Source: Gloeopeniophorella convolvens (Eukaryota; Basidiomycota; Agaricomycetes; Russulales). Taken from it: a DNA stretch of 64,000 bases. Position 1 is the stretch's first letter, and each line of letters opens with the position of its first letter. The notes under the pieces are model-generated. The model was not told where the DNA came from. It searched no databases and saw only the letters and a program-made list of their open reading frames with translations. Of the stretch, positions 56,240 to 64,000 are shown piece by piece. The position numbers and the translations under genes are program-made. The stretch spans positions 95,509-159,508 of the forward strand of contig WTXD01000058.1 in the NCBI GenBank assembly GCA_022496205.1, read 5' to 3'.

Positions 56240-56284
56240 CTGATGGATTTCCCAATCCTCTAGCGTAGCTAATGCTAGTAAAAG

Positions 56285-56815
56285 TCATAGTGACTCAAAT
56301 CTGGCAACTGGAGAGAAGGTTTCGTCGTAGTCTATCCCAGGGACTTGTGTAAAGCCCTTTGCCACCAACCGAGCTCGAAAGCGTCCATCTGCTTTAAGCT
56401 TGAAAACCCATTTGGATTTTACTGCTTTGCGACCTGCAGGGAGATCCATTAACTCCCATGTGCCGTTCTTGGCAAGAGCGTCCATTTCATATTGGCACAC
56501 TTCAGTCCATTCCTCCGCATTTTCAGACTGCATTGCCTCTTTGTAAGTGGCAGGATCTTCACCAATTGCAGCTGCAAGTAGCTCTGCAATTCCCAGACGT
56601 TCAGACCGAAATTCAGCGTTATCTCCAGAGTAGTACTTGGGGTTAGGACGATGCGGACGTGTAGTGCGCCGCACAGGCCGAGCCTCATCCATTTCCCTAA
56701 GTAGCTGACTATGCTGTTTGGCATCCCCCCGCATTTGCTCAGGAGTTGGGCGGGGTGGATCTACTACTGGTGGCTGAATTATAGGTTCCAGTCTCTCCAT
56801 ATGTGGAGATACCAC
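56285..56815 (-). pseudogene. Copia polyprotein segment: linker and N-terminal reverse transcriptase
   Basis: The frame carries PTPEQMRGDAKQ, HRPNPKYYSGDN, then the RT entry region (YEMDALAKNGTWELMDLP, AVKSKWVFKLKADG, VAKGFTQVPGIDYDETFSP). It ends in TGA just after VARFESL, where the domain would continue. It is joined to the preceding segment only by a frame shift around 56815-56850. Confidence 0.9.
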
Positions 56816-57432
56816 GGCTGGCCAGTGTACTGGCTGTGTGGTGCGTCTTTGGGGGTCTGAGGGACCAGTGTTTGTCTGAATAGAGGTGGAGGGGTGACAG
56901 GTCGCTGTACAATGAAGGGGTTTTCTTCCTGTTTTTCTTCCTTTGCAGGCAGATTAGGCGGCGCAGGAGAGGGAACAGGAGGTGGTGGAGGCGGTGGATT
57001 TGCCAGTGGGATAGTAAGTTGTACCGTTGGCATTGGTAAGACAACTGGGGCTGGTTGGAGAACAGTAGAGGACGGCTCAGGCCTCTGCTTAGATGGGAAT
57101 GTGCTCTCATCAAAGGTCACATCGCGGGACACTTCGATAGAGTGAGTACGTCCATTCCATAGTCGGTAGCCCTTAGAACCCGACTCATACCCAACGAACG
57201 TGGTCTCAATCGCCTTAGCGTCGAGTTTCCTACGCTTGTCACTAGGCACATGTTTATATGCCAAGCATCCGAAGACGTGAAAGTAAGAGACATCAGGAGT
57301 GTGACCAGCACTCCAGCACTCAATGGGTGTACGCCACTCAAGCGTTCTGGTAGGGGTATGGTTATAGACGTGCACAGCAGCGCCTACCGCTAATTCCCAG
57401 AAGCCGAAAGACAGTCCAGCATGATGTAGCAT
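56779..57432 (-). pseudogene. Copia integrase C-terminal part and proline-rich linker
   Basis: This is the continuation of the integrase core beyond the solo LTR (HHAGLSFGFWELAVGAAVHV, TPIECWSAGHTPDVSYFHVF, FVGYESGSKGYRLWNGRT). A Pro-rich linker (NPPPPPPPVPSPAPPNLP) precedes the frame shift. Removing the nested LTR together with one target copy joins this frame to the upstream segment. Confidence 0.9.
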
Positions 57433-57445
57433 GGACAGTGCCTTA

Positions 57446-58100
57446 TGTCAGGACTCACTCGCGGAGTGCGCGCAGAGAGGATAGCAGAGAGGTTTGGAGA
57501 GCGTTTACAGGGGGGAGACAGAAGATGAGCTGCGATATGCAGGAGCAGAGTGGGAACACACTAACAGTGCTATTGCAGTGCTAGGTACAGATGAGAGTGC
57601 CACAGATGGACAGTCTGAGGACCACTGGGCGATACATGGGGGTCTTATATACTACTGGAGACCCCCAGACGAATCTGGTCTAATTACTGATGGGGATTCC
57701 AGAGGGGATTCCCCATAATCTCTCCTCTCTGATATGCTTCTTAGATTCCATCGCAGAGTGGGGCTTGAGGCCCCATGGAGTTCTTGATGATCAGAGTCCC
57801 AAAGAGGACGCATAAAGTGTTTCACCTTGATCAAGGTTCTAGTTACTTTGGGACGAGTAATATGGCCATTCTGAGAGATCCCTAGTCCGGGATCTTGGGG
57901 GTATTCCAGGGTTAATTGGCCATTAGGGCGTAGGGCGAGGAATGGGGGTGAAGGGTCACGTGATGCATTTCGACTTGTAGTTGCAATGTGAGTGGTACGC
58001 ATCGCATTGTGAGCGACGCGTAGGGTGTTTACTGGTAGGGCTGGGTTTGCTCTAGTGTTCTGAGCAGCTCGACCTCCTTGAGGCCCTAGTGTTCGTGACA
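57446..58100. mobile_element. Nested solo LTR (655 bp) of a different retrotransposon
   Basis: It begins TGTCAGGACTC and ends GTTCGTGACA, with TGTCA...TGACA ends. It is flanked by exact 5-bp target duplications CCTTA (57441-57445 and 58101-58105). It interrupts the integrase frame of the Copia element, which closes when the insert is removed. TATATACTACTGGAG (around 57645) could be its promoter TATA. Its sequence is unlike the Copia LTR, so it is from another family. The internal part was presumably lost by LTR-LTR recombination. Confidence 0.93.
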
Positions 58101-58143
58101 CCTTATCCATAATGGTGCGGTTAAACCGCTCGGCTCTACCATT

Positions 58144-59970
58144 CTACTGAGGCGACCCTGGCATCATAGTGTGATGCTCAATTCCCTTCTCCGTGAGGAT
58201 CTTCTTGACAGTGCCTGACAGGTACTCGCCACCTCGGTCTGAATGTAGAGCCTTTAGCGGTTGGGCGGTTTGTGTTTCCGCCCATGCTAGGAACTTCCTG
58301 AAGGCTGCAGCAAACTGATCCTTGGTTTTAAGGTAAAAGATGACTGCATGACGCGAGTAGTCGTCTATGAAAGTGGCTGTGTACCGGGCACCTTGGATGG
58401 AGTCCTTCTGCATAGGCCCCGCAAGATCGCTGTGAACAATCTCTAGAATGCGAGAGGCCTTTTTGGAGGAGTGAGGGAAGGGAAGTCGTGTGCTCTTGCC
58501 AAATTCACAAGCTGGACAAGGAGCAGAGGGCACGACTGAGCTATCAAGTGCAAGACCCTTGACAGAGTCTGCATGGCGCTTTAGGGTTTCATATGATACA
58601 TGACCCATGCGCTGATGCCAGAGGTCCAAAGTGAGGGCAGTGGACCCAACATGTGCATTGAGGGACTGTACTGAGGCGTCTAACCAGTAAAGGTTGCCTT
58701 CTAAGTAGCCCATTGCAACATGACTCTGGTTGACAGAGATTTTGAAGGAGCATTCCTCAAACGTGACAGTGGCCCCCTTTTGTGCTAGAGCACGCGTAGA
58801 TATGAAGCGTGTCTTGACATTTGGAATATGCAGCACATTATTGAGGGTTATCACGGAGTTCTGCCCTGTTTTGAAGACGACAGTGCCAACACCACATTGC
58901 TTGACTGTAGAGTTGTCTCCCAGGCTTATACTGCCTTTAGTGAGGGAGTAGTCTGTGAAGTCGGAGCGATAGAGAGTGATGTGATGTGTTGCGTCAGAGT
59001 CCATCATCCAGTGGGATCGCACAGAGGCATAAAGGGAAACGTGCAGTTCATTGTCCACCTCCTGAATAGTGGCGGTGGTAGGTACTAGTACATGCGCGTT
59101 GGCGGACTTGTTACTGTCCGCCACCTTGTTGCCCTTGGCATCCACCTTCCCATCCTCAATGTCCTTCTTCAGCTTGCGGCAATCAGGGTGGATGTGACCT
59201 TTTTTCTTGCAGTAGTGGCAAGTCACATCCTTTTTCTTGGGTTTGTCACCCTTGCCCTTGATGGGCGCCCTGGCCGCATTGAGGGAGCCATTGGACTGAC
59301 GGCGCGTTTCCTCATTGAGGATAGTCTGTGCAATTTTGTCATGCTTCAGCTTTGAGGGCAAGCTGGCAGCGAGGATGGTGGAGGCCACTGTGTCATATGA
59401 CGACGGCATGGCCTGAAGGAGGATGAGGCAGAACTGGAGGTCAGAGACCCCCATGCCTGCAGAGGTGAGGTTGTTCCTCAGTGCGTTCAACACATTGAGC
59501 TGTGGTGTTATTGGCTTGGAATCGTCCAGCCGCGCTTGGGTCAAGCTGACCCAGTTGTTGAAGGCCGTAGTGGCCCCAACGCCCACATAGGTTTCCCTAA
59601 GCTTGTCCCACTTGTGAGCCACTGTGGGGTAAGTGGCGTCGCTCTCAACGGAGCTCCAGATGGTGTAGGCCATGTGGGACATGAAATATCCCTTCATGAC
59701 ACCTTGGGCCGTGTCCCAGTCTTCTTGGGTGGCCTGGGATGGCATAACTTTGAGCTCTAGGAGCGCACCAAGGTTTGCCATCATGAGTAGGCCTTTGAAC
59801 GAAGTGGACCACTTGTTCCAGTTGGAGCCCTCAAATTTGTTGCCCGGGTTGGGCGTGAGCTTCATGTCCTTGAGGTTAAGTTTCAAGGACGTGGTGGAGG
59901 CAGGAAGGGAAGCGGTTTGTTGCGCTGGCTGCGCAGGGAGAGAGGCGGTTTGAGAAGGAGGTGTTGACAT
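58144..59970 (-). CDS. Copia gag, protease and integrase N-terminal part
   Basis: A 608-codon frame starts at the ATG at 59970 (MSTPPSQTASLPAQPAQ). The gag domain (NWNKWSTSFKGLLMMANLGA) is followed by a CCHC zinc knuckle (CHYCKKKGHIHPDC at ~250-263) and a protease region with WMMDSDATHHITLY. Active Copia proteases carry D-S/T-G here, but this one reads DSDATHH, so the catalytic Gly is replaced. An HHCC-type integrase head follows (LWHQRMGHVS, CPACEFGKSTRLPF) and the core with HSDLAGPM, FIDDYSRHAVIFYL and LHSDRGGEYLS. It ends at a TAG in the middle of the core, before the third catalytic acid region. Confidence 0.93.
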   Translation of the reverse strand: MSTPPSQTASLPAQPAQQTASLPASTTSLKLNLKDMKLTPNPGNKFEGSNWNKWSTSFKGLLMMANLGALLELKVMPSQATQEDWDTAQGVMKGYFMSHMAYTIWSSVESDATYPTVAHKWDKLRETYVGVGATTAFNNWVSLTQARLDDSKPITPQLNVLNALRNNLTSAGMGVSDLQFCLILLQAMPSSYDTVASTILAASLPSKLKHDKIAQTILNEETRRQSNGSLNAARAPIKGKGDKPKKKDVTCHYCKKKGHIHPDCRKLKKDIEDGKVDAKGNKVADSNKSANAHVLVPTTATIQEVDNELHVSLYASVRSHWMMDSDATHHITLYRSDFTDYSLTKGSISLGDNSTVKQCGVGTVVFKTGQNSVITLNNVLHIPNVKTRFISTRALAQKGATVTFEECSFKISVNQSHVAMGYLEGNLYWLDASVQSLNAHVGSTALTLDLWHQRMGHVSYETLKRHADSVKGLALDSSVVPSAPCPACEFGKSTRLPFPHSSKKASRILEIVHSDLAGPMQKDSIQGARYTATFIDDYSRHAVIFYLKTKDQFAAAFRKFLAWAETQTAQPLKALHSDRGGEYLSGTVKKILTEKGIEHHTMMPGSPQ

Positions 59971-59999
59971 GTTATCAGAGGTGCAATGGTAGGGTCTGT

Positions 60000-60850
60000 T
60001 GCCGAGGAGCAGTCAGCAACAGTGCTGGTGCAGAGAAGATGTGGATGCCTCCTGTGCATGTGAACTTGTACCACTGATCATAATGACCAGTCCTCAGAGC
60101 CCATGATGTGCGACTTTTTAATGTACTTTGTAAGGTAATCCACTGTAGAGATGAGCCACCTGGCATGACCATAGAGACGGCATTGAAATAGCCCATCTAT
60201 GCACTTTGGGGGAATCTCTACTTAAGGCCTAGATAATTGGGCCAGTGGATAAGGGGGTCCAATTTGTTCTACATGCATGGCGCTCTGTTTCCCAATGGTC
60301 AGAAGACCTAGTACTGACACTGGTTCATGCAGAGGTGAACTGTGAGGCTCATCCCTATGTACTACTGTATAGTAGGGTAGCGTAGTTGTAACAGGCGCAA
60401 GGTCTAGGGTGGTGTTCCCCGCCTTGTTATACACCAAAACTGCTCCCACTTAAGGGCAGATGGCCAACCGTTCACTAGCCAAAAAGCGTCACAAGGGGCT
60501 TCCCCCCTGCTTGCCTAAGGGGCCATAAGGGCCGCTCTTCTGGCTCCACACACAGCGGCTGACTACTGCACGCTGGTGGGTTTCCCCAGGAACATGTACA
60601 GTAGTGTATAGTAAAAGTACTGTAAGTGCGCACTGTGGGGTGAGGAAGCTTACTGTGGTTCTGCGTCACCATGCTCCGTCCCACAGCTTGCAGGAAGTCT
60701 GGTTAGAACCCAAGTGCTATGCACAATCCCATGGCCTAGCCAGGGAAGGAGGAAGGAAAAAATGGAACAGAGGCTCGCCTTGTTGGGAGTAAAGATGCGT
60801 GGTCTTGTCAAGGGAGCTTGTGTGAATCTTCAATGCAAGGTATCTAGGCA
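60000..60850 (-). other. Copia 5' leader
   Basis: About 880 bp lie between the primer-binding site and the gag ATG, without a long frame in the element's direction. Packaging and dimerisation signals would be here; none can be defined by eye. Confidence 0.5.
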
Positions 60851-60862
60851 GGGCCCATAACC
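60851..60862 (-). other. Primer-binding site, half-tRNA (initiator Met) type
   Basis: On the minus strand GGTTATGGGCCC follows the 5' LTR directly. It is complementary to the conserved anticodon loop/stem of initiator tRNA-Met (GGGCCCAUAACC), not to its CCA end. The same arrangement is known from Drosophila copia, which primes with a 5' half of initiator tRNA-Met. Confidence 0.85.
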
Positions 60863-61347
60863 TGTTGAAGCGCAGCAAAGGGTGGAGTGACAACTGAAGG
60901 ACACAAAGTGACGCTCAGTCAGAGAAGGTCAAAAGACTTATACATTAGTGCAATACCTGAAGGACACAAAGTGACGCTGTAAGGTAAAGTAAGCATAAGG
61001 TAGAAGTGAAAGGAGCAGTAGTGTACTTGTCTCAGTCAGAGAAGGTCAAAAGACTAAGGCTACAAAGGCGAAAGAGGAGGTCCTTTTATACAAGTAAGGA
61101 GCGACAATAGCATGTGATAAACAATGCTTAGAAAGCCTAGGAGACCCACATGAAACGGAGAATAGGTGGGTACCGGAGTACAGAGTGGGTTATGGAATGC
61201 CCTAGAAGAGTCCGGAACATGGAAACGAATGTGGGGCTGAACACAGCCTTAAGTCTAGAACATTATGTACACAAGATAAGATAGTCCTTGATCATTAGGT
61301 CCATATCTAATCTAATCAGAGCCGCCAGGACACTGTCTGTCTCAACA
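60863..61347 (-). repeat. Copia 5' LTR
   Basis: 485 bp with TG...CA ends and the same internal repeats as the 3' LTR. It differs by about 20 substitutions, for example in the stretch after GGAG(A/T)C(C/T)CACATGAAA. Confidence 0.95.
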
Positions 61348-62727
61348 TCCTACTCATCTTTGATGGGTCCTGCAACACAAGTGAGGAGGGGAGGCTCTCA
61401 TCTTGGAACCAGACCGATTGATCATTCTTGACATTGCTGGAAGGAATGGAGAGGTTGGTTCTGCCTGATACAAACTCTAAGAGTGGACGATCAGATTGGC
61501 ATATCTGACTATAACAGATACTTACTGAGATGAAAGGTGAGAAAGTCTCTGACAGCCCTTTGAAGCACTGTGACATGGTGCCGGCTAGGGTCCTCTATAA
61601 CTGGAACCAAGGGGCACCCTCCAAGATCAAGGTTCACAGGCAGGGGAACCCTATTGAGATGACCAGTGGTAGAGACTGGCTCAGGGATAGCTGATTATAT
61701 TTATAAGTGGCAATCTTCAAGAGAAAAATGATCGGACCTGTAGAGAAACATCTCTGAGAATACTTCCTCCAGCTACTCCACAAAGGAGCAGTCTCCCAGT
61801 CGCGGATGAGTGTCTTGAAGTCAGTCCCATGTTCGATGTATTTATTGTACTCTTGACTGAAGGAGAGTAAGGAAAAGCTTGACAACAAAGTAAAAGACAT
61901 AAACTTACCCACAAGCTTGGATCACCTTTCCCTCATCAAGAAAGGCACATAGAACAAATGTTCTAACACCACAAAACTTGTAGAGTTGCTCTTGAAAGTC
62001 TCTGATAATGTGTCCTCGCATCTTCACAGCACAGCTAGATAGCATGACAGAACCGGTCAGAAGTGTCATAATACCGGACCGATCATAATAAAAGTCACTT
62101 ACCGGGCCCTTATCTCTGGAGGTGGGCCTGTCTCAGACCATTCCATGGCTGTAGATTGAAGCTCAATCATTTGATCCTCTGTTACTCGAGTCATAAGCTC
62201 GCTGGTGGCCAGCTGCAGAGCACCAAAGAAAGCAGGAGTGCCAGCAGGTGCATTGGATCTTTGGCCAGTGAGGACAAGGATTTCTCCACATTCTCTTGAT
62301 AGAACACATTGCGGGCCGACCACTTGCGAGTGAAATGCATGAAACGGGTCAGAGCATGGTGTGAGCGATTGTCAAACCACTTGCGGACAACCTACTAGAG
62401 TGGTAAGTGATGGACAAGCTGTAGATAATACTTCACAGACCTTGCGAGCCTCTCCCTTGTCAAAGTCATCCTCAGCTGTCCTTAAATCTGCTAGCTCGGC
62501 TAGCATAAGATCCACAAGCATGGCTCGTTGCTTTGCATCACTTTCACGATACTCTTCAAGGTGTTCAATGAGGATAGCACCATCTTCATCAGTGACCACA
62601 TATTTGGAGTTGCTATCATCTCGACTCGTGTGGTGAGAACATTCTGAGCCAATGCAGCATCTAGAGCAGGTACACTGCTTCTCTCAATGTTCTCAAACTC
62701 CATAGAGTTGTCAAAGAGAGTAGACAT

Positions 62728-63098
62728 TGTTGTAGAGTGGAAGGATAGAGGGAAATGTTAGAGGACAATGTAGGAAGGCTTGAAAGATGCTTTCTGTAAT
62801 TAATTGCATGACATTGATGGCCGAATACTAGCATCTCGTAGCAGAGCTCATTTGATTGCGATAAGATAGGATGTCCGAACCAGGCAGTGGTTGGACTGCC
62901 AACTGACTGGCCGGACAGCGACCGGTCCGGTCACAGGCACATATCGCTGTTTTCTACTATCTACATATGCTATGTCATTATTCAATGTTGTAGACATAGT
63001 TTATATGGGTTAGGAAGTGAAGATGCACGTGCAAAATACATTGTACAATGGTAAGGCCACAGATGAGATACAGGAACACATGTATATACAAGTCCCTA
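62728..63098. other. Intergenic or promoter region between two minus-strand genes
   Basis: The upstream side of the Cys-rich gene contains palindromic GACCGGTCCGGTC (~62918-62932) and further CCGGTCC-family sequence. No gene is recognised. Confidence 0.5.
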
Positions 63099-63975
63099 TC
63101 ACTCCCCAAAGTTTTGCTTCCTGTCCAACAGGTAGCGCCTCACACGAGCGAGAGTCATAGAAACATGATCCAGGGTGGCCTCTGCATCCCCCAGAGCCCC
63201 CAGAGCTGCATCCATGTCATCAACAACAGGAAGAGAAGAAATAATGAGAGGGCGGCCTGAACCGCGAAAGTAGGGCTGAGAGCTGCTTGGCCCAGTGATG
63301 CTAGGGCTCTCAGGCTCAGGGATGACGGGACGTGCACCAGTGGCAGTCTTGAGTCGCTTGGGGCAGGCTAAAAAGATTCCAGAATGATCAGAACATTGAA
63401 AATGATCGGACCGGTCATTACACACTGGGCTGGAAGCCTGAGGGCTGGGACTCTTCTTAGCCGCTCAGTAGGCTCATCATCTTCTGGTGTGGCAAATCTG
63501 GCCAGACGACCAAAGCCACTTTCCTCTGCACCAGTCTGTGGAGGAGGGGAGGGTGACCCCATGCGAGCATCCTCACCAGAGAGGATAGGAGCTGCAACCT
63601 ATAGATTATGATCATACTATGAGCTCAGAGTTAATGAGAATCTGTGTAAGACGTACCTTGGCCTTTCCCTTTGATCTCTCAGCAGGAGAGGGGCTGGGGG
63701 AATTCCTCTGTGATCTCAGAGGAGGAGGGGGAGGTGGCATCTCTGCAGATCCCACTGGTTTGCTCTCTAACTGTGGGTAAATATATGAGTGAGTAGAGAT
63801 AGTTGAGACGAACTTTTTGCAGTGCCCTGGGCACTCTGAGGTGTTGCAGGCCTCCTAGCATCCTGCTTTGTCACCTGCTTGACCTTGGAGGCCTGAGAAG
63901 GGGTATCAGAGACCCAGGGGTCTCTAGGGCAGAGGAGCTGGTGCCAGTCTTGGCCTTGGACTTGGTGGGGGCCAT
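63099..63975 (-). pseudogene. Ser/Pro/Lys-rich hypothetical gene, probably frame-shifted
   Basis: The start MAPTKSKAKTGTSSSALE (63975) is followed in another frame by PSQASKVKQVTKQDARRPAT. Then, after introns, come PPPPPLRSQRNSPSPSPAER, ARMGSPSPPPQTGAEESGFG, RLARFATPEDDEPTERLRRV (63530-63450), RLKTATGARPVIPEPESPSI and a C-terminal helix (AALGALGDAEATLDHVSMTL, ARVRRYLLDRKQNFGE) to the stop at 63099. An intron near 63390-63420 carries GATCGGACCGGTCAT. The 2-nt frame difference after codon 18 suggests a defect, unless an intron I cannot see corrects it. The protein would be disordered and basic with a short C-terminal helical part. It lies just upstream of, and in line with, the Cys-rich gene and may form a pair with it. 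I do not recognise a family. Confidence 0.5.
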
Positions 63976-64000
63976 AGGGAGCTGCTAGGTGGTAAGGAAG

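Larger units (their letters stand above)
54508..61347 (-). mobile_element. Ty1/Copia-type LTR retrotransposon (6,840 bp, defective, carries a nested solo LTR)
   Basis: The element is bounded by two 485-bp LTRs in the same orientation, with TGTTGA...TCAACA ends. Gene order on the minus strand is gag, protease, integrase, reverse transcriptase, RNase H, the Copia order. Flanking 5-mers are TCCTC (54503-54507) and TCCTA (61348-61352), an imperfect target duplication. The LTRs differ at roughly 20 positions by eye, mostly transitions, so the insertion is not recent. Coding is interrupted by an in-frame TAG in the integrase core (58144-58146), a 655-bp solo LTR, a frame shift near 56815 and a TGA at 56285, so it cannot encode its own enzymes. 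It inserted into the hypothetical gene described at 54093-62727. Confidence 0.95.
54093..62727 (-). pseudogene. Multi-exon Cys-rich hypothetical gene of repeat-associated type, split by Copia
   Basis: Pieces on the minus strand read as one gene. The start is MSTLFDNSMEFENIE (62727 on). After an apparent 2-nt shift in a GAGAGA run comes a Cys/His-rich block (CTCSRCCIGSECSHH), then KYVVTDEDGAILIEHLEEYR and AMLVDLMLAELADLRTAEDD (to ~62440). RKWFDNRSHHALTRFMHFTR and KWSARNVFY follow (62390-62300), then APAGTPAFFGALQLATSELM and TAMEWSETGPPPEIRAR (62245-62100). After an intron comes MRGHIIRDFQEQLYKFCGVR (to ~61920), then EYNKYIEHGTDFKTLIRDWE (61855), RVPLPVNLDLGGCPLVPVIE (61640), and LPSSLVLQDPSKMS at 61361. 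The Copia element interrupts here. The rest continues at 54507 with TPPPSSPCPKRPFPRRALEN and ends in TGTTFGFMKCS at 54093. The pattern WFDNR...WSARNVF...PAFFGALQLAT...MAxEWS..GPPP is one I associate with agaricomycete repeat-linked hypothetical proteins; function is unknown. The reading frames on the two sides of the insertion do not match simply. Confidence 0.6.

Overview
This window looks like nuclear DNA of a filamentous basidiomycete, most likely an agaricomycete (Polyporales-like). The evidence is many 45-70 nt introns with GT...AG ends and CTAAT/CTAAC-like branch sites, a Goodbye-NACHT-ankyrin STAND receptor, a leucine-rich F-box protein, a DUF6535 relic and a Plavaka-type transposase end. 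The first ~52 kb is GC-rich. The last ~12 kb is clearly more AT-rich and dominated by mobile elements. I spliced seven multi-exon genes by hand. In all seven the summed exon length is divisible by three and the joined frame is open; one lies wholly on canonical introns except for a proposed GC-AG first intron (36553-41374, -).

Region 1 (0-12.3 kb) is a duplicated metabolic/secretory block. It holds a truncated FAD monooxygenase end (1-679), an intact ten-exon FAD monooxygenase of 571 aa (2376-4558), and a decayed sedolisin/tripeptidyl-peptidase gene (5036-7000). An intact 870-aa STAND receptor follows on the minus strand (7502-10607). Then comes a scrambled second copy in which a sedolisin 5' part (11120-11685) is fused to the middle of a monooxygenase (11686-12170).

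Region 2 (12.3-26.7 kb) holds the beta subunit of protein farnesyltransferase (12331-14075, -, 476 aa) with a 28-bp perfect palindrome across one 3' splice site, an F-box protein (16820-18427, +), a TA-flanked 696-bp inverted-repeat element (22414-23109), a small secreted hydrophobic protein (24726-25454, +), a DUF6535 relic and a foldback element with ~60-bp terminal repeats (26466-26726). Much of 18.4-24.7 kb shows no gene I can defend.

Region 3 (27-44 kb) holds duplicated GC-rich remnants and three lineage-type hypothetical genes: a Cys-cluster protein (31705-33798, +, 647 aa), a very large protein with a ParB/sulfiredoxin-like motif (36553-41374, -, ~1,476 aa), and, divergent from it, a PD-(D/E)XK-nuclease-like protein (42395-43677, +, 377 aa) whose usual catalytic acid appears to be valine.

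Region 4 (45-52.4 kb) is a graveyard: a segmental SF3B1 pseudogene (-), a PP2C-type phosphatase pseudogene (-), and the 3' end of a Plavaka transposase with an extreme acidic tail.

Region 5 (52.4-64 kb) holds an AT-rich ~300-bp tandem array carrying a recurring CCGGTCCTGTCATA-like motif that also appears inside introns of the neighbouring genes. A 6.84-kb Ty1/Copia element (54508-61347, -) has split a multi-exon, Cys-rich hypothetical gene. The Copia itself is split by a 655-bp solo LTR with a perfect 5-bp target duplication. Its primer-binding site matches the anticodon region of initiator tRNA-Met, so half-tRNA priming is likely.
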